Shown one piece after another: positions 33,695 to 41,103 of a stretch of DNA of 64,000 nt. Below the pieces are notes generated by a model. It had not been told where the DNA came from. It did not search any database and saw only the letters and a list, made by a program, of their open reading frames with translations. Source of the stretch: DAOMNN01 sp050486545 (GTDB taxonomy: Bacteria > Pseudomonadota > Gammaproteobacteria > Burkholderiales > Rhodocyclaceae); assembly GCA_050486545.1 (NCBI GenBank), contig JBJHDM010000004.1:1-64000 (forward strand), written 5' to 3'. Within the stretch, counting starts at the first letter, position 1. Every line of letters begins with the position of its first letter. Position numbers and translations under genes: made by a program.

Positions 33695-33924
33695 CGGAGG
33701 GGCACAGCCGAGGGCTGATGAAGACTTGCCTCAAGTGCGGTCACATCGGGCCTGTGAAGAATGACACACCTGGCAAGCACTGTGAGCGATGCGGGACCGC
33801 GCACGACGAATACCTGAAAAGACTTGCGGACCGCACCGCCAGATCTGAGGCCAGACTGAGGAGATCCATCACCAGGACGATCGGATCGATACGTCCGCCA
33901 ACCATCAAGGGGAATTCGCGATGA
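33691..33924 (+). CDS. Small zinc-ribbon phage protein
   Basis: Protein of 77 residues starting with GTG at 33691, with GGGAGGGAG upstream. It has a four-Cys zinc ribbon (CLKCGHIG ... HCERCGTAHDEY, residues about 13-40) and a basic tail. It overlaps the next gene by 4 bp, and that gene carries a similar ribbon. No function known. Confidence 0.6.
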   Translation: MTEGHSRGLMKTCLKCGHIGPVKNDTPGKHCERCGTAHDEYLKRLADRTARSEARLRRSITRTIGSIRPPTIKGNSR

Positions 33925-34436
33925 CAACGTGCCCGAAGTGCGGCTACGTCCGCCAGCCCGGCGACGATGCGCCGGACTATGAGTGCCCGAAGTGTGGGGT
34001 CGTGTATGCGAAGGTCCAACCCCAACCCGTCCCGCGTACCCCTGAAGTCGCACCTGCCGAAGCCGCCGCAGGCGTCGCACCCACACCCGCCCGCACCTAT
34101 TCGACCGGCCAGCAGTTGCTCGGCTGGGTCGTGATCGCCGCGATCGCCGCCGTCGCCTGGAGCGCATGCTCGCGCGGCGGCAGTGCCAGCCGCGCCGCCG
34201 ATAAGCTCGCAATGGATCGGTGCGAGCAATCCATCCGCGCTGACGCAACCTTCCCGTCGACTGTCGACATCCAGTGGTTCCAAGGCGTCCACGCCGCCCC
34301 GCACGACAGCGGCGCGCTACTCGTGTCGATGGACTTCACAGCCCGCAACGCTCTCGGCGCAGATATGCCATATACGGCCCGCTGCCTGGTCAATTCGGAT
34401 GGCGATGTGGTGGGGTACAACGTGCGCACGCGATGA
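33921..34436 (+). CDS. Membrane-anchored zinc-ribbon protein
   Basis: Protein of 171 residues: a zinc ribbon at the N-terminus (CPKCGYVRQ ... YECPKCGVVYAK), a Pro/Ala linker, one membrane helix (about 65-85, LLGWVVIAAIAAVAWSACS), and an outer domain with two Cys. The ribbon would face the cytoplasm. This design is seen in small prophage genes expressed from the lysogen, but its role is unknown. It lies just before the low-GC cargo pair. Confidence 0.6.
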   Translation: MTTCPKCGYVRQPGDDAPDYECPKCGVVYAKVQPQPVPRTPEVAPAEAAAGVAPTPARTYSTGQQLLGWVVIAAIAAVAWSACSRGGSASRAADKLAMDRCEQSIRADATFPSTVDIQWFQGVHAAPHDSGALLVSMDFTARNALGADMPYTARCLVNSDGDVVGYNVRTR

Positions 34437-34495
34437 GTGCACGATGGATCTAATCGTCGCGAATCAATGACAACTAGTCGGAGGAGAAGAACAAG

Positions 34496-35575
34496 ATGGC
34501 GGAGTTTTCATTCAAGGGGATGACCATCGATCGGTTAATCGCACATACGATTCATCCTCGTGGCCCTGACAAGAAGGCGGTACAGCCTACTTGCTCCGAG
34601 GCACTGATACCGATGAACGACGATGTTCGAGAGCTCACCCAACTGCGCATCACGGAGGCACTCAGTCACAGCTCACATGGGGTCGAAGTCGGATGTGAGA
34701 ACTCGGCTGTAGGATCCTTCATGCAGGTTGCTGCGGAGCTAATTGATGCTCACGACGCAAGATTCGTCCAGCTGTCAAAGGCGCTGGCTGGCACCCTAAC
34801 CGCGAATCAAGTCCACGGGAGTATTCCCGGGGGTGTCCTGATCATCGTTTCGGGTACCGTCGGCCTCCCATCGAAGCGATTCCTGGCCGCGATCAAGGCG
34901 GAAACCGACAAAGGATTCAACGTTGAGGAGCGCAACGGCGTTATAACTCTTCAGGTTGTGAAGCGGATGCTGCTGTCACAGACGCAGCGCCTTTTCAAGA
35001 TCGGGCTCGTGGTTGAAGTCACGGCGGTACCGCGCGGGGCTAATGGTCTTTCTGATCCGGCAAACTACCGGTACTTTCTGTTCGATCACTTGTTGACTGC
35101 AACGGAAACGCGACCTGCTGCAGCTTACTTCTATTCCGCCTTCCTCGGCATGAGTATCCTTGCGACTGCCAAACACCACACACGTATATTTTTTGATGAG
35201 ACCAGGAGTTTCATCAACAGTCGTCCGATACCAGAGGACGACAAGCGAAGTATGCTCGAGGCACTGAGGACTACCCTACGCGCGAACACGCCGACGATTA
35301 GTGCGCATGATTTCGCGGACGAACACCTGCCAGAGGAAATGAGGGGTGAGTACGTCACATGGGTAAACGGGAAGGGTTTTCCGCGTGCCGCAGTGGTGAA
35401 AGACATCGATTACATTAAATTCAGGCTACGCCGCCCCCGACAGATGCTCTTCAGTAGCGGTGTCTCGATTCGAGTTCCAGCAGATCAGGATCTTGGGGAA
35501 CACGTTGCCATCGAGGGTAGTGCCAACGGGTTTACCATGGTCAAGATCAAGGGAACGATTCAGGATCGCGACTGA
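34496..35575 (+). CDS. NA37/YejK (nucleoid-associated)-like protein, partner of a RelA/SpoT-domain gene
   Basis: Protein of 359 residues. The ends resemble the NA37/YejK family: an N-terminal IDRLIAHTIHPRG, and a C-terminal series of HDFADEHLPEEM, FPRAAVVKDIDYIKFRL, GVSIRVPADQDLGEHVAIEG and TMVKIKGTIQDRD that follows the order of YejK. YejK-like proteins bind nucleoid DNA, and distant members occur beside defence genes. GC content is visibly below that of neighbours, a sign of transfer. A strong ribosome site (GGAGGAGAAG) precedes it, and its stop overlaps the next start (TGATG). The family call is tentative. Confidence 0.55.
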   Translation: MAEFSFKGMTIDRLIAHTIHPRGPDKKAVQPTCSEALIPMNDDVRELTQLRITEALSHSSHGVEVGCENSAVGSFMQVAAELIDAHDARFVQLSKALAGTLTANQVHGSIPGGVLIIVSGTVGLPSKRFLAAIKAETDKGFNVEERNGVITLQVVKRMLLSQTQRLFKIGLVVEVTAVPRGANGLSDPANYRYFLFDHLLTATETRPAAAYFYSAFLGMSILATAKHHTRIFFDETRSFINSRPIPEDDKRSMLEALRTTLRANTPTISAHDFADEHLPEEMRGEYVTWVNGKGFPRAAVVKDIDYIKFRLRRPRQMLFSSGVSIRVPADQDLGEHVAIEGSANGFTMVKIKGTIQDRD

Positions 35576-36540
35576 TGGATATCGAACACTTTCGCAGATA
35601 TTTCATGGAGAGCCAGCCTGCCCTTGAAGCATGGGGCAAAGTGGTCACCAGTACGATCAACACCTGCGCTGAAGCAACAAGTGCGCGGATTCAATTCACA
35701 AGCCAACGGTTAAAGGCTTTACCATCAGCGCTGGGAAAGATCGCCAGGAAGACGTATACCGACCCGATCAACGAGATGGATGATCTCGTGGGCGTGCGAG
35801 TGGTGGTGTTACTGTCGGAAGACCTTGAAAAAGTTGTGCAGAGCGTTGAGTGCGCAGACAAATGGATCTACGATAAGGCTCGGGATCCGGACGCAGAGGT
35901 CGCGCGGGATCCGAACCGGTTCGATTATCGCTCTGTGCACTACGTGTTATCGACGCACCAAGACCTAGACGTAGAAGGCTGCCAAGTCCCGAGGGGCACG
36001 CGCTGCGAGTTGCAGGTCCGGACGATACTTCAACACGCATACGCCGAGGTTACTCACGACAACGTCTACAAGTCACCGTGGTCAACCCCAACGAAGGCAG
36101 CACGCTACCTTGCAAGCAGTAGCGCATTGATCGAAACGACGGAACATTTGTTTGGCGAGACGATGGGAATCCTCGAAGAAGAGAGTCGCGCCCGCGGTCA
36201 ATTCCTCGATGATCTCGCAGGAATATACCTTGACCGCATTGGCAAGCAGGGGGGGTTCGACCGGCTGCTCAACATGGCTGTGCTCGAACAGTTCAAGGAT
36301 CACATTCCTGACGATGCCCACGCATGCCTCGACTCCTTTATGGACGGTCACCAGTTCATTGCAACCAGGGTGAAGGCTCGGCTTCCAAATCACCCCTTCT
36401 GGCATCAACCGATCTCTCTCCTCACGTATTGGCTGGTCGAAAGGGAGCCTGAAGTCGTCTATCGAAACTGGCCGTTTGCAGGCTCTCACGAGCCGCTCGA
36501 GTTGGTCTATAGCGACATGGGTGTGGCTCCACGTCATTAG
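35575..36540 (+). CDS. RelA/SpoT-domain protein, probable alarmone synthetase or pyrophosphokinase toxin
   Basis: Protein of 321 residues. Residues about 40-165 carry the synthetase motifs: DDLVGVR (69-75), YRSVHY (118-123) and CELQVRTILQHAYAEVTHD (144-162), with the catalytic Glu E145 and the G-loop Tyr Y118 in place, so it should be active. No hydrolase, TGS or ACT domain is present. Residues about 170-321 are a helical extension that I do not recognise. Stand-alone synthetases of this kind include toxins that make ppGpp/ppApp or modify tRNA, some activated by phage capsid. It is translationally coupled to the NA37-like gene, which may act as antitoxin or sensor. Low GC supports recent gain. 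Confidence 0.8.
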   Translation: MDIEHFRRYFMESQPALEAWGKVVTSTINTCAEATSARIQFTSQRLKALPSALGKIARKTYTDPINEMDDLVGVRVVVLLSEDLEKVVQSVECADKWIYDKARDPDAEVARDPNRFDYRSVHYVLSTHQDLDVEGCQVPRGTRCELQVRTILQHAYAEVTHDNVYKSPWSTPTKAARYLASSSALIETTEHLFGETMGILEEESRARGQFLDDLAGIYLDRIGKQGGFDRLLNMAVLEQFKDHIPDDAHACLDSFMDGHQFIATRVKARLPNHPFWHQPISLLTYWLVEREPEVVYRNWPFAGSHEPLELVYSDMGVAPRH

Positions 36541-36604
36541 CACTCGCTGAAGAAGCATCGAGCCTCAAGTTGGATCCGAAGGCCAAGCACCCCGCCACCG
36601 CCAT

Positions 36605-36630
36605 AATGATTAAAGCCCTTTACTGAGCGT
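36605..36630 (+). promoter_or_regulatory. Probable late promoter/activator site for the rightward lysis-head operon
   Basis: TTAAAGCCCTTTACTGAGC (36610-36628) matches the site before the leftward late operon in the same orientation: TAAAGC-N-CTTTACTGAGC. A GC-rich hairpin (CGGCCCG-CC-CGGGCCG, 36631-36646) follows in the leader before the holin gene. The GCAC/CCCCGCC stretch upstream is also shared. This probably is the second target of the Mor-type activator. Confidence 0.6.
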
Positions 36631-36692
36631 CGGCCCGCCCGGGCCGGCACCATCACTCCTGCATGAGTCAACCCAACCTGCAGGAGTCCAAG

Positions 36693-37025
36693 ATGTCCCT
36701 CTTTCGCATGCCCCGCATGGCGCTTTGGCTGGCCGTATCGATTGCGCTCGCCCTCGTCATCGCGCTGCTCGCGCCGCAGCAACTGCCCGTTTCCCTCTAC
36801 AAGCTCTCGCTGATCACCAGCGCCGCCTGGGTGGCGTACTGGATCGACCGGGGGTTGTTTCCGTACGCACGCCCGGATCGCTTCATCCAGTGGGGTGTGA
36901 GTTTCGGCACGCCCGGTACCGGCCTTTCCATCACGCATGAACAGGCGATCGCGTTTGCCGCGTCGATGCTGCGTCGGGCGATCCTGATCGCGGCGGCAAT
37001 GATCGGCGTGGCGCTGGGGGCGTGA
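36693..37025 (+). CDS. Putative holin
   Basis: Protein of 110 residues with three hydrophobic segments (ALWLAVSIALALVIALLAP, KLSLITSAAWVAYWI, AILIAAAMIGVALG). It is the first gene of the lysis cassette, directly before the transglycosylase, the usual holin position. The ATG at 36693 follows AGGAG; an earlier ATG at 36663 has no such site. It should form the membrane lesion that times lysis. Confidence 0.75.
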   Translation: MSLFRMPRMALWLAVSIALALVIALLAPQQLPVSLYKLSLITSAAWVAYWIDRGLFPYARPDRFIQWGVSFGTPGTGLSITHEQAIAFAASMLRRAILIAAAMIGVALGA

Positions 37026-37648
37026 TGTCGGTCAAGGGTCTCCTCCTCGCCGCGCTGGCGGCGATTGCCTGCCTGCCCGCATGGGGGCAGGCTCTTTCCA
37101 TTCCGCAGGCCGCCCAACCCTACCGCGCCGATCTCACCCGCCAGGCGCGCCTGGTGTGGGGGCTGAATGCGCCGGTGGCGACATTCGCCGGGCAGATCCA
37201 CCAGGAATCGGCGTGGCGGGCCGATGCGGTGAGCCGCGTGGGGGCGCAGGGCATGGCGCAGTTCATGCCGGCGACCGCCAAGTGGTGGTGCGAGATCAAC
37301 CGGCTGACCCCGGCCGAGTGCCAACCCACGAACCCAACCTGGGCAATGCGCGCGATGGTGGGCTACAACCGCTGGATCTGGCAGCGCATCGTTGCCGTCG
37401 ACGAGTGCCAGCGTATGGCGATGACGCTCGCGGCTTACAACGGCGGGCTGGGATGGATTCACCGCGACCAGCGACTGGCATCGAGTAAGGGGCTCGACTC
37501 CGGCCAGTACTTCGGCGCGGTCGATACGGTGAATGCCGGCCGCGCCGCGTGGGCGATCCGTGAGAACCGCGACTATCCGCGCCGCATCCTGCATCAGCAC
37601 GCCCCGCGCTATGCGGCCGCCGGCTGGGGGCGTTCGGCATGCGGCTGA
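37025..37648 (+). CDS. Secreted lytic transglycosylase endolysin
   Basis: Protein of 207 residues with an N-terminal signal sequence (LLLAALAAIACLPAWGQA) and an SLT-type domain: catalytic Glu in GQIHQESAWRADAVS, then GAQGMAQFMPATA and MTLAAYNGG. It cleaves peptidoglycan after export through the host secretion system. The start overlaps the holin stop (TGATG), and the end overlaps the Rz gene by 10 bp. Confidence 0.9.
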   Translation: MSVKGLLLAALAAIACLPAWGQALSIPQAAQPYRADLTRQARLVWGLNAPVATFAGQIHQESAWRADAVSRVGAQGMAQFMPATAKWWCEINRLTPAECQPTNPTWAMRAMVGYNRWIWQRIVAVDECQRMAMTLAAYNGGLGWIHRDQRLASSKGLDSGQYFGAVDTVNAGRAAWAIRENRDYPRRILHQHAPRYAAAGWGRSACG

Positions 37649-38160
37649 AGACCTTGATCTATGTGCTGGCGTTCACCGGTCTCTGTGCGGGGTTGTTCGG
37701 CACGTGGCTGGGCAGCGTCGTACGCGGTGCGGAATGCGCCAGCGACCGGCTGCAGCATGTACGCGACCAGCTCCAGCATGCACGCGAGCAGTGGCAGGCC
37801 GCCGAGGCGTCCAGCGTGCAACTGCTCGATGCGCAAGAGCGCGCCGATGTACTCACTCGCAACCTGTGGGCCGCCAGACGGGCGGCCGAAACCCTGAGGA
37901 AGGAACGTGACGATGCGATCGCAACGGTTACTACTGGCCGTGAGTGCCTGGATGCTGCTGCTCTCGGGGTGCTCGACGGTGCCCCCGGGCTCCGCGTCAA
38001 CCTGCCCGAGGCCGCCGGCGGCGCTGATGGAGCCAATGCTGGAGTCGCTGCCACCGATACCGACCTCGGCCGCTGGGCGCTCGCCGCCGGCGAGCAGTAC
38101 GCCGAATGCCGGCGACGGTACCAGGCCCTGATCGACTGGCACGAGCGGGAATCGCCGTGA
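37639..38160 (+). CDS. Rz-like inner-membrane spanin
   Basis: Protein of 173 residues with one N-terminal membrane helix (TLIYVLAFTGLCAGLFGTWL) and a long charged coiled coil (about 35-90). It spans the periplasm with Rz1 to break the outer membrane. It has the right place after the endolysin and contains the Rz1 frame inside it. Confidence 0.85.
   Translation: MRLKTLIYVLAFTGLCAGLFGTWLGSVVRGAECASDRLQHVRDQLQHAREQWQAAEASSVQLLDAQERADVLTRNLWAARRAAETLRKERDDAIATVTTGRECLDAAALGVLDGAPGLRVNLPEAAGGADGANAGVAATDTDLGRWALAAGEQYAECRRRYQALIDWHERESP
37913..38131 (+). CDS. Rz1-like outer-membrane lipoprotein spanin, nested inside Rz
   Basis: A 72-residue frame wholly inside the Rz gene in another frame. It begins MRSQRLLLAVSAWMLLLSGC with a lipobox (LLSGC) and continues Pro-rich (CPRPPAALMEPM, LPPIPT), the standard Rz1 design. 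AAGGAA lies before the ATG. Confidence 0.85.
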   Translation: MRSQRLLLAVSAWMLLLSGCSTVPPGSASTCPRPPAALMEPMLESLPPIPTSAAGRSPPASSTPNAGDGTRP

Positions 38161-38462
38161 TCGCGATCGAGCATCTGACCAGCGTGGTGCGTGTGTATGC
38201 ACCAGGCGATTCGATCGAGTTCGGCGACCGGCCGCAGGCCGTCGCAACACTTTGCCGGGTGGATACCGCGACCGTCGAGATCATGTGTGCAATGGGCAGG
38301 ATGACGCGCCGCGACATCCGCGAGATTGCCCGCACGCTCGCCGCTGATGGCGTGCGGATGCTGATCATCAAACGGGCAGGCAAGCACCGCATGCCATACG
38401 GCCGGCTCACCAAGAAGCACGGGCCGTTCTCATATTACGAAGTCGTGCCGGAGGATGTGTGA
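38157..38462 (+). CDS. Small phage protein, unknown function
   Basis: Protein of 101 residues starting with GTG at 38157, overlapping the Rz stop (GTGA). It contains RRDIREIARTLAADGVRMLIIKRAGKHRMPYGRL, mixed helices and strands with many basic residues. It lies between lysis and terminase genes, where BcepMu-like phages have small unassigned genes. Confidence 0.55.
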   Translation: MIAIEHLTSVVRVYAPGDSIEFGDRPQAVATLCRVDTATVEIMCAMGRMTRRDIREIARTLAADGVRMLIIKRAGKHRMPYGRLTKKHGPFSYYEVVPEDV

Positions 38463-38842
38463 CCGACATTCTGAAAGAGCTGCAGGCGGTGCTGGCGCTG
38501 CTGAGCATCGTGAATATGTTGGGGCTGTGGGCAGTAGCCATCTACACATGGCAGGCGAATCGTAAGCGCGTGACCAACGAGCGGATAACGAGTCTGCAGA
38601 ACGCGATGGACAAGAGCATGCACAACCTGAATGCGGCGCTCGAGATGCAGGGCGGACGATTGACTCGCGTCGAGCGTGATCTCAAACACGCGCCGACACA
38701 TGACGACTTGAAGAGGCTCCATGCGCGAATCGACGAGGTGAACGGCAGCATCCGCAGCCTCGAGGGCGAGTTCAAGGGCGCCAACAGCACATTGCAACTG
38801 ATCCACCAGTACCTGCTCAACAACGGAGGGAAAAAGGAATGA
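38459..38842 (+). CDS. DUF2730-like membrane-anchored phage protein
   Basis: Protein of 127 residues with an N-terminal membrane helix (AVLALLSIVNMLGLWAVAIYTW) followed by a coiled coil, the DUF2730 design seen between lysis and terminase genes of Mu-like phages. It starts with GTG at 38459 (overlapping the previous stop) and overlaps the next gene by 4 bp. Confidence 0.7.
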   Translation: MTDILKELQAVLALLSIVNMLGLWAVAIYTWQANRKRVTNERITSLQNAMDKSMHNLNAALEMQGGRLTRVERDLKHAPTHDDLKRLHARIDEVNGSIRSLEGEFKGANSTLQLIHQYLLNNGGKKE

Positions 38843-39132
38843 GCTTTTCCGAGTTCCTGCGCAAGGATCTGCGCCTGGTCATTCTGCGCGTGCTCTCCGA
38901 GATGCCGTCGTACCGGGCCAACAGCTCGGTGCTGAACAACGTGTTGCACCAGTTCGGCCATGCCGCAACGCGCGACCAGGTGAAAGCGGAGCTGCGCTGG
39001 CTGGCCGAACTGGGCCTGCTCGCGATCGAGGAGGCCGGCACCGTGCTGGTGGCGACGCTGTCCGAGCGCGGGCAGGACGTGGCCGAAGGCCGGGCGGTGG
39101 TCGACGGCATTGCACGGCCGAGGGCGTCCTGA
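38839..39132 (+). CDS. Winged-helix phage protein of the VpaChn25_0724 type
   Basis: Protein of 97 residues that looks like a winged helix: RLVILRVLSEMPSYRANSSVLNNVLHQFGHAATRDQVKAELRWLAELGLLAIEE. The family occurs before the small terminase in Mu-like phages; function is unknown. It overlaps the previous gene by 4 bp. Confidence 0.7.
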   Translation: MSFSEFLRKDLRLVILRVLSEMPSYRANSSVLNNVLHQFGHAATRDQVKAELRWLAELGLLAIEEAGTVLVATLSERGQDVAEGRAVVDGIARPRAS

Positions 39133-39133
39133 C

Positions 39134-39694
39134 ATGGGCCGCAAGTCGAGCATCGACAAGCTGCCGGCTGAAGTGCGGTCGCACATTCAGCGCCGTCTGC
39201 GCGAAAACCGTTTGACGCTGGACGAGCTGATCGCCGACCTGCGCGCGGCGTTTCCCGACCAGGCCGAAGCCGGCGAGCTGCCGAGCCGCAGCGCGGTGCA
39301 CCGCTACGGGCAGGGCATCAGCGAGATCGTCGCGCACGAGCGCGAAATGGCCGCTGCGGCCGAAGCCCTGGTGGCCGAGCTTGGCGAGGAGTTCGACGCC
39401 AAGAGCGGCGCACTGCTCGCCCAGGCCGTGACCACGCTGGCAAGCAAAACGGCGATGAGCGCCATCCAGTCCGACACGGCACTGGAGATCGGCGATGTGC
39501 TCGACCTGGCACGGGCCGCGAAGGCAGCACAGGAGGCGCGAAGCCTCAACCTGCGCGAGCGCCAGGCGGTGGCCAAGGCGGCGCGCGAGAAGCTGCTCGA
39601 GGAGCAGCGCGCGAAGCTCGACGCGATGGTCACCAAGGGCGGCGTGACCGAAGAGACCAAGCGGGCGATCCGCGAGGCGCTGGGGATTGTGTGA
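39134..39694 (+). CDS. DUF3486 small terminase subunit (Mu gp27-like)
   Basis: Protein of 186 residues with the DUF3486 pattern: RKSSIDKLPAEVRSHIQRRLRENRLTLDELIADLRAAF, then SRSAVHRYGQ, and a helical C-terminal half. It should recognise phage DNA for packaging. It overlaps the large terminase start (GTGATG). Confidence 0.85.
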   Translation: MGRKSSIDKLPAEVRSHIQRRLRENRLTLDELIADLRAAFPDQAEAGELPSRSAVHRYGQGISEIVAHEREMAAAAEALVAELGEEFDAKSGALLAQAVTTLASKTAMSAIQSDTALEIGDVLDLARAAKAAQEARSLNLRERQAVAKAAREKLLEEQRAKLDAMVTKGGVTEETKRAIREALGIV

Positions 39695-41103
39695 TGAGTG
39701 CGAAGCCCAAGGGCAACGCCCGCATCATTCCCCTCAACCCGGACGCGATCTTTCTGCCGTTCCAGTCCGCCTGGGTGAAGGACGATGCCCGCCTCAAGCT
39801 CATGGAGAAGTCGCGCCAGATCGGCTTGTCGTGGAGCACCGCCTATGCCTGCGTCGAACGCACGGCCGCGCAGGGCGCCCGCCACGACCAATGGGTGAGC
39901 AGCCGCGACGATCTGCAAGCACGCCTGTTCATCGAGGACTGCAAGATGTGGGCGGGCATCATGAACCTGGCCGCCCGCGACCTGGGCGAAGTGGTGCTGG
40001 ACCCGAAGGGGCGCGTCAGTGCCTACGTGCTGGAGTTCGCGAACGGCCGCCGCATCCACAGCATGAGCAGCAACCCTGACGCCCAAGCGGGAAAACGCGG
40101 AGGCCGCGTGCTGGATGAATTCGCTCTGCACCCGGATCCGCGCAAGCTGTGGAGCATCGCCTACCCCGGCATCACCTGGGGCGGCAACATGGAGGTGATC
40201 TCCACGCACCGCGGTTCGCACAACTTCTTCAACGATCTGATCCGCGAGGTGCGCGAGCGCGGCAACCCCAAGAACATCAGCCTGCACCGGATCACCTTGC
40301 AGGATGCGCTCGACCAGGGCTTTCTGTTCAAGCTGCAGCAGATGCTGCCGGGCGACGACGAGCGCCAGGCGATGGACGAGGCAGCCTACTTCGACTTCGT
40401 GCGGGCGGGTTGCGCCGACGAGGAGAGCTTCCAGCAAGAGTACATGTGCAACCCGGCCGACGACGACGTGGCCTTCCTGGAGTACGACCTGATCGCATCG
40501 GCCGAGTATGAATCCGGCGCGGACTGGGAGCGCCGGGAAGGTGGCCGAATCTATACCGGCATCGACATCGGCCGCAAGCAGGATCTGACGGTGGCCTGGC
40601 AGGTGGAAGACCTCGGCGACGTGCTCTACACCCGGCGGTTGGAACGCCTGCAGAACATGCGCAAGAGCGACCAGGAAAAGATCATCTACCCGATGATCGA
40701 AGAGAGCGATCGCACCTGCATCGACGCGACCGGCCTGGGGATCGGCTGGGCCGACGATGCCCAGGACAAGTTCGGTGAATACCGGGTGGAGGCGGTGACC
40801 TTCACGCCCAAGGTCAAGGAAGAGCTGGCCTACCCGGTGCGCGGGCGCATGGAAGACCGCCGGCTGCGCATGCCCTACGACCCCAAGACGCGTGCGGCGC
40901 TGCGCGCGGTGACCAAGCAGACCACGGCGGCCGGCAACATTCGATTCACCGCGGAGCGCACGCCGGACGGCCACGCGGACGAGTTCTGGGCGTTGGCTCT
41001 GGCCATCCACGCCGCCAGCACTCCGAGTGCCCCCATCGAATTCATGAGCGACGGCGCCGGCGTGCGCCACAGCGCCGACACTGCAGGATTCCTCCATGGC
41101 TAA
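39694..41103 (+). CDS. Terminase large subunit (Mu gp28-like)
   Basis: Protein of 469 residues: packaging ATPase and nuclease. The N-terminal half holds the Walker-A-like KSRQIGLSWS (about 44-53) and the DEFALH Walker B region (GGRVLDEFALHPD). The C-terminal nuclease has acidic residues in YTGIDIGRKQDLTVAW, CIDATGLGIGWADD and EFWALALAIHAAS. The length is normal for the family. It overlaps the portal start. Confidence 0.9.
   Translation: MSAKPKGNARIIPLNPDAIFLPFQSAWVKDDARLKLMEKSRQIGLSWSTAYACVERTAAQGARHDQWVSSRDDLQARLFIEDCKMWAGIMNLAARDLGEVVLDPKGRVSAYVLEFANGRRIHSMSSNPDAQAGKRGGRVLDEFALHPDPRKLWSIAYPGITWGGNMEVISTHRGSHNFFNDLIREVRERGNPKNISLHRITLQDALDQGFLFKLQQMLPGDDERQAMDEAAYFDFVRAGCADEESFQQEYMCNPADDDVAFLEYDLIASAEYESGADWERREGGRIYTGIDIGRKQDLTVAWQVEDLGDVLYTRRLERLQNMRKSDQEKIIYPMIEESDRTCIDATGLGIGWADDAQDKFGEYRVEAVTFTPKVKEELAYPVRGRMEDRRLRMPYDPKTRAALRAVTKQTTAAGNIRFTAERTPDGHADEFWALALAIHAASTPSAPIEFMSDGAGVRHSADTAGFLHG

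Noticed and set aside
36631..36646. GC hairpin CGGCCCG-CC-CGGGCCG as a terminator for the RelA/SpoT-domain gene
   Set aside because: It has a 2-base loop and no T-run, and it lies after the proposed late promoter, so it is more likely part of the lysis operon leader.
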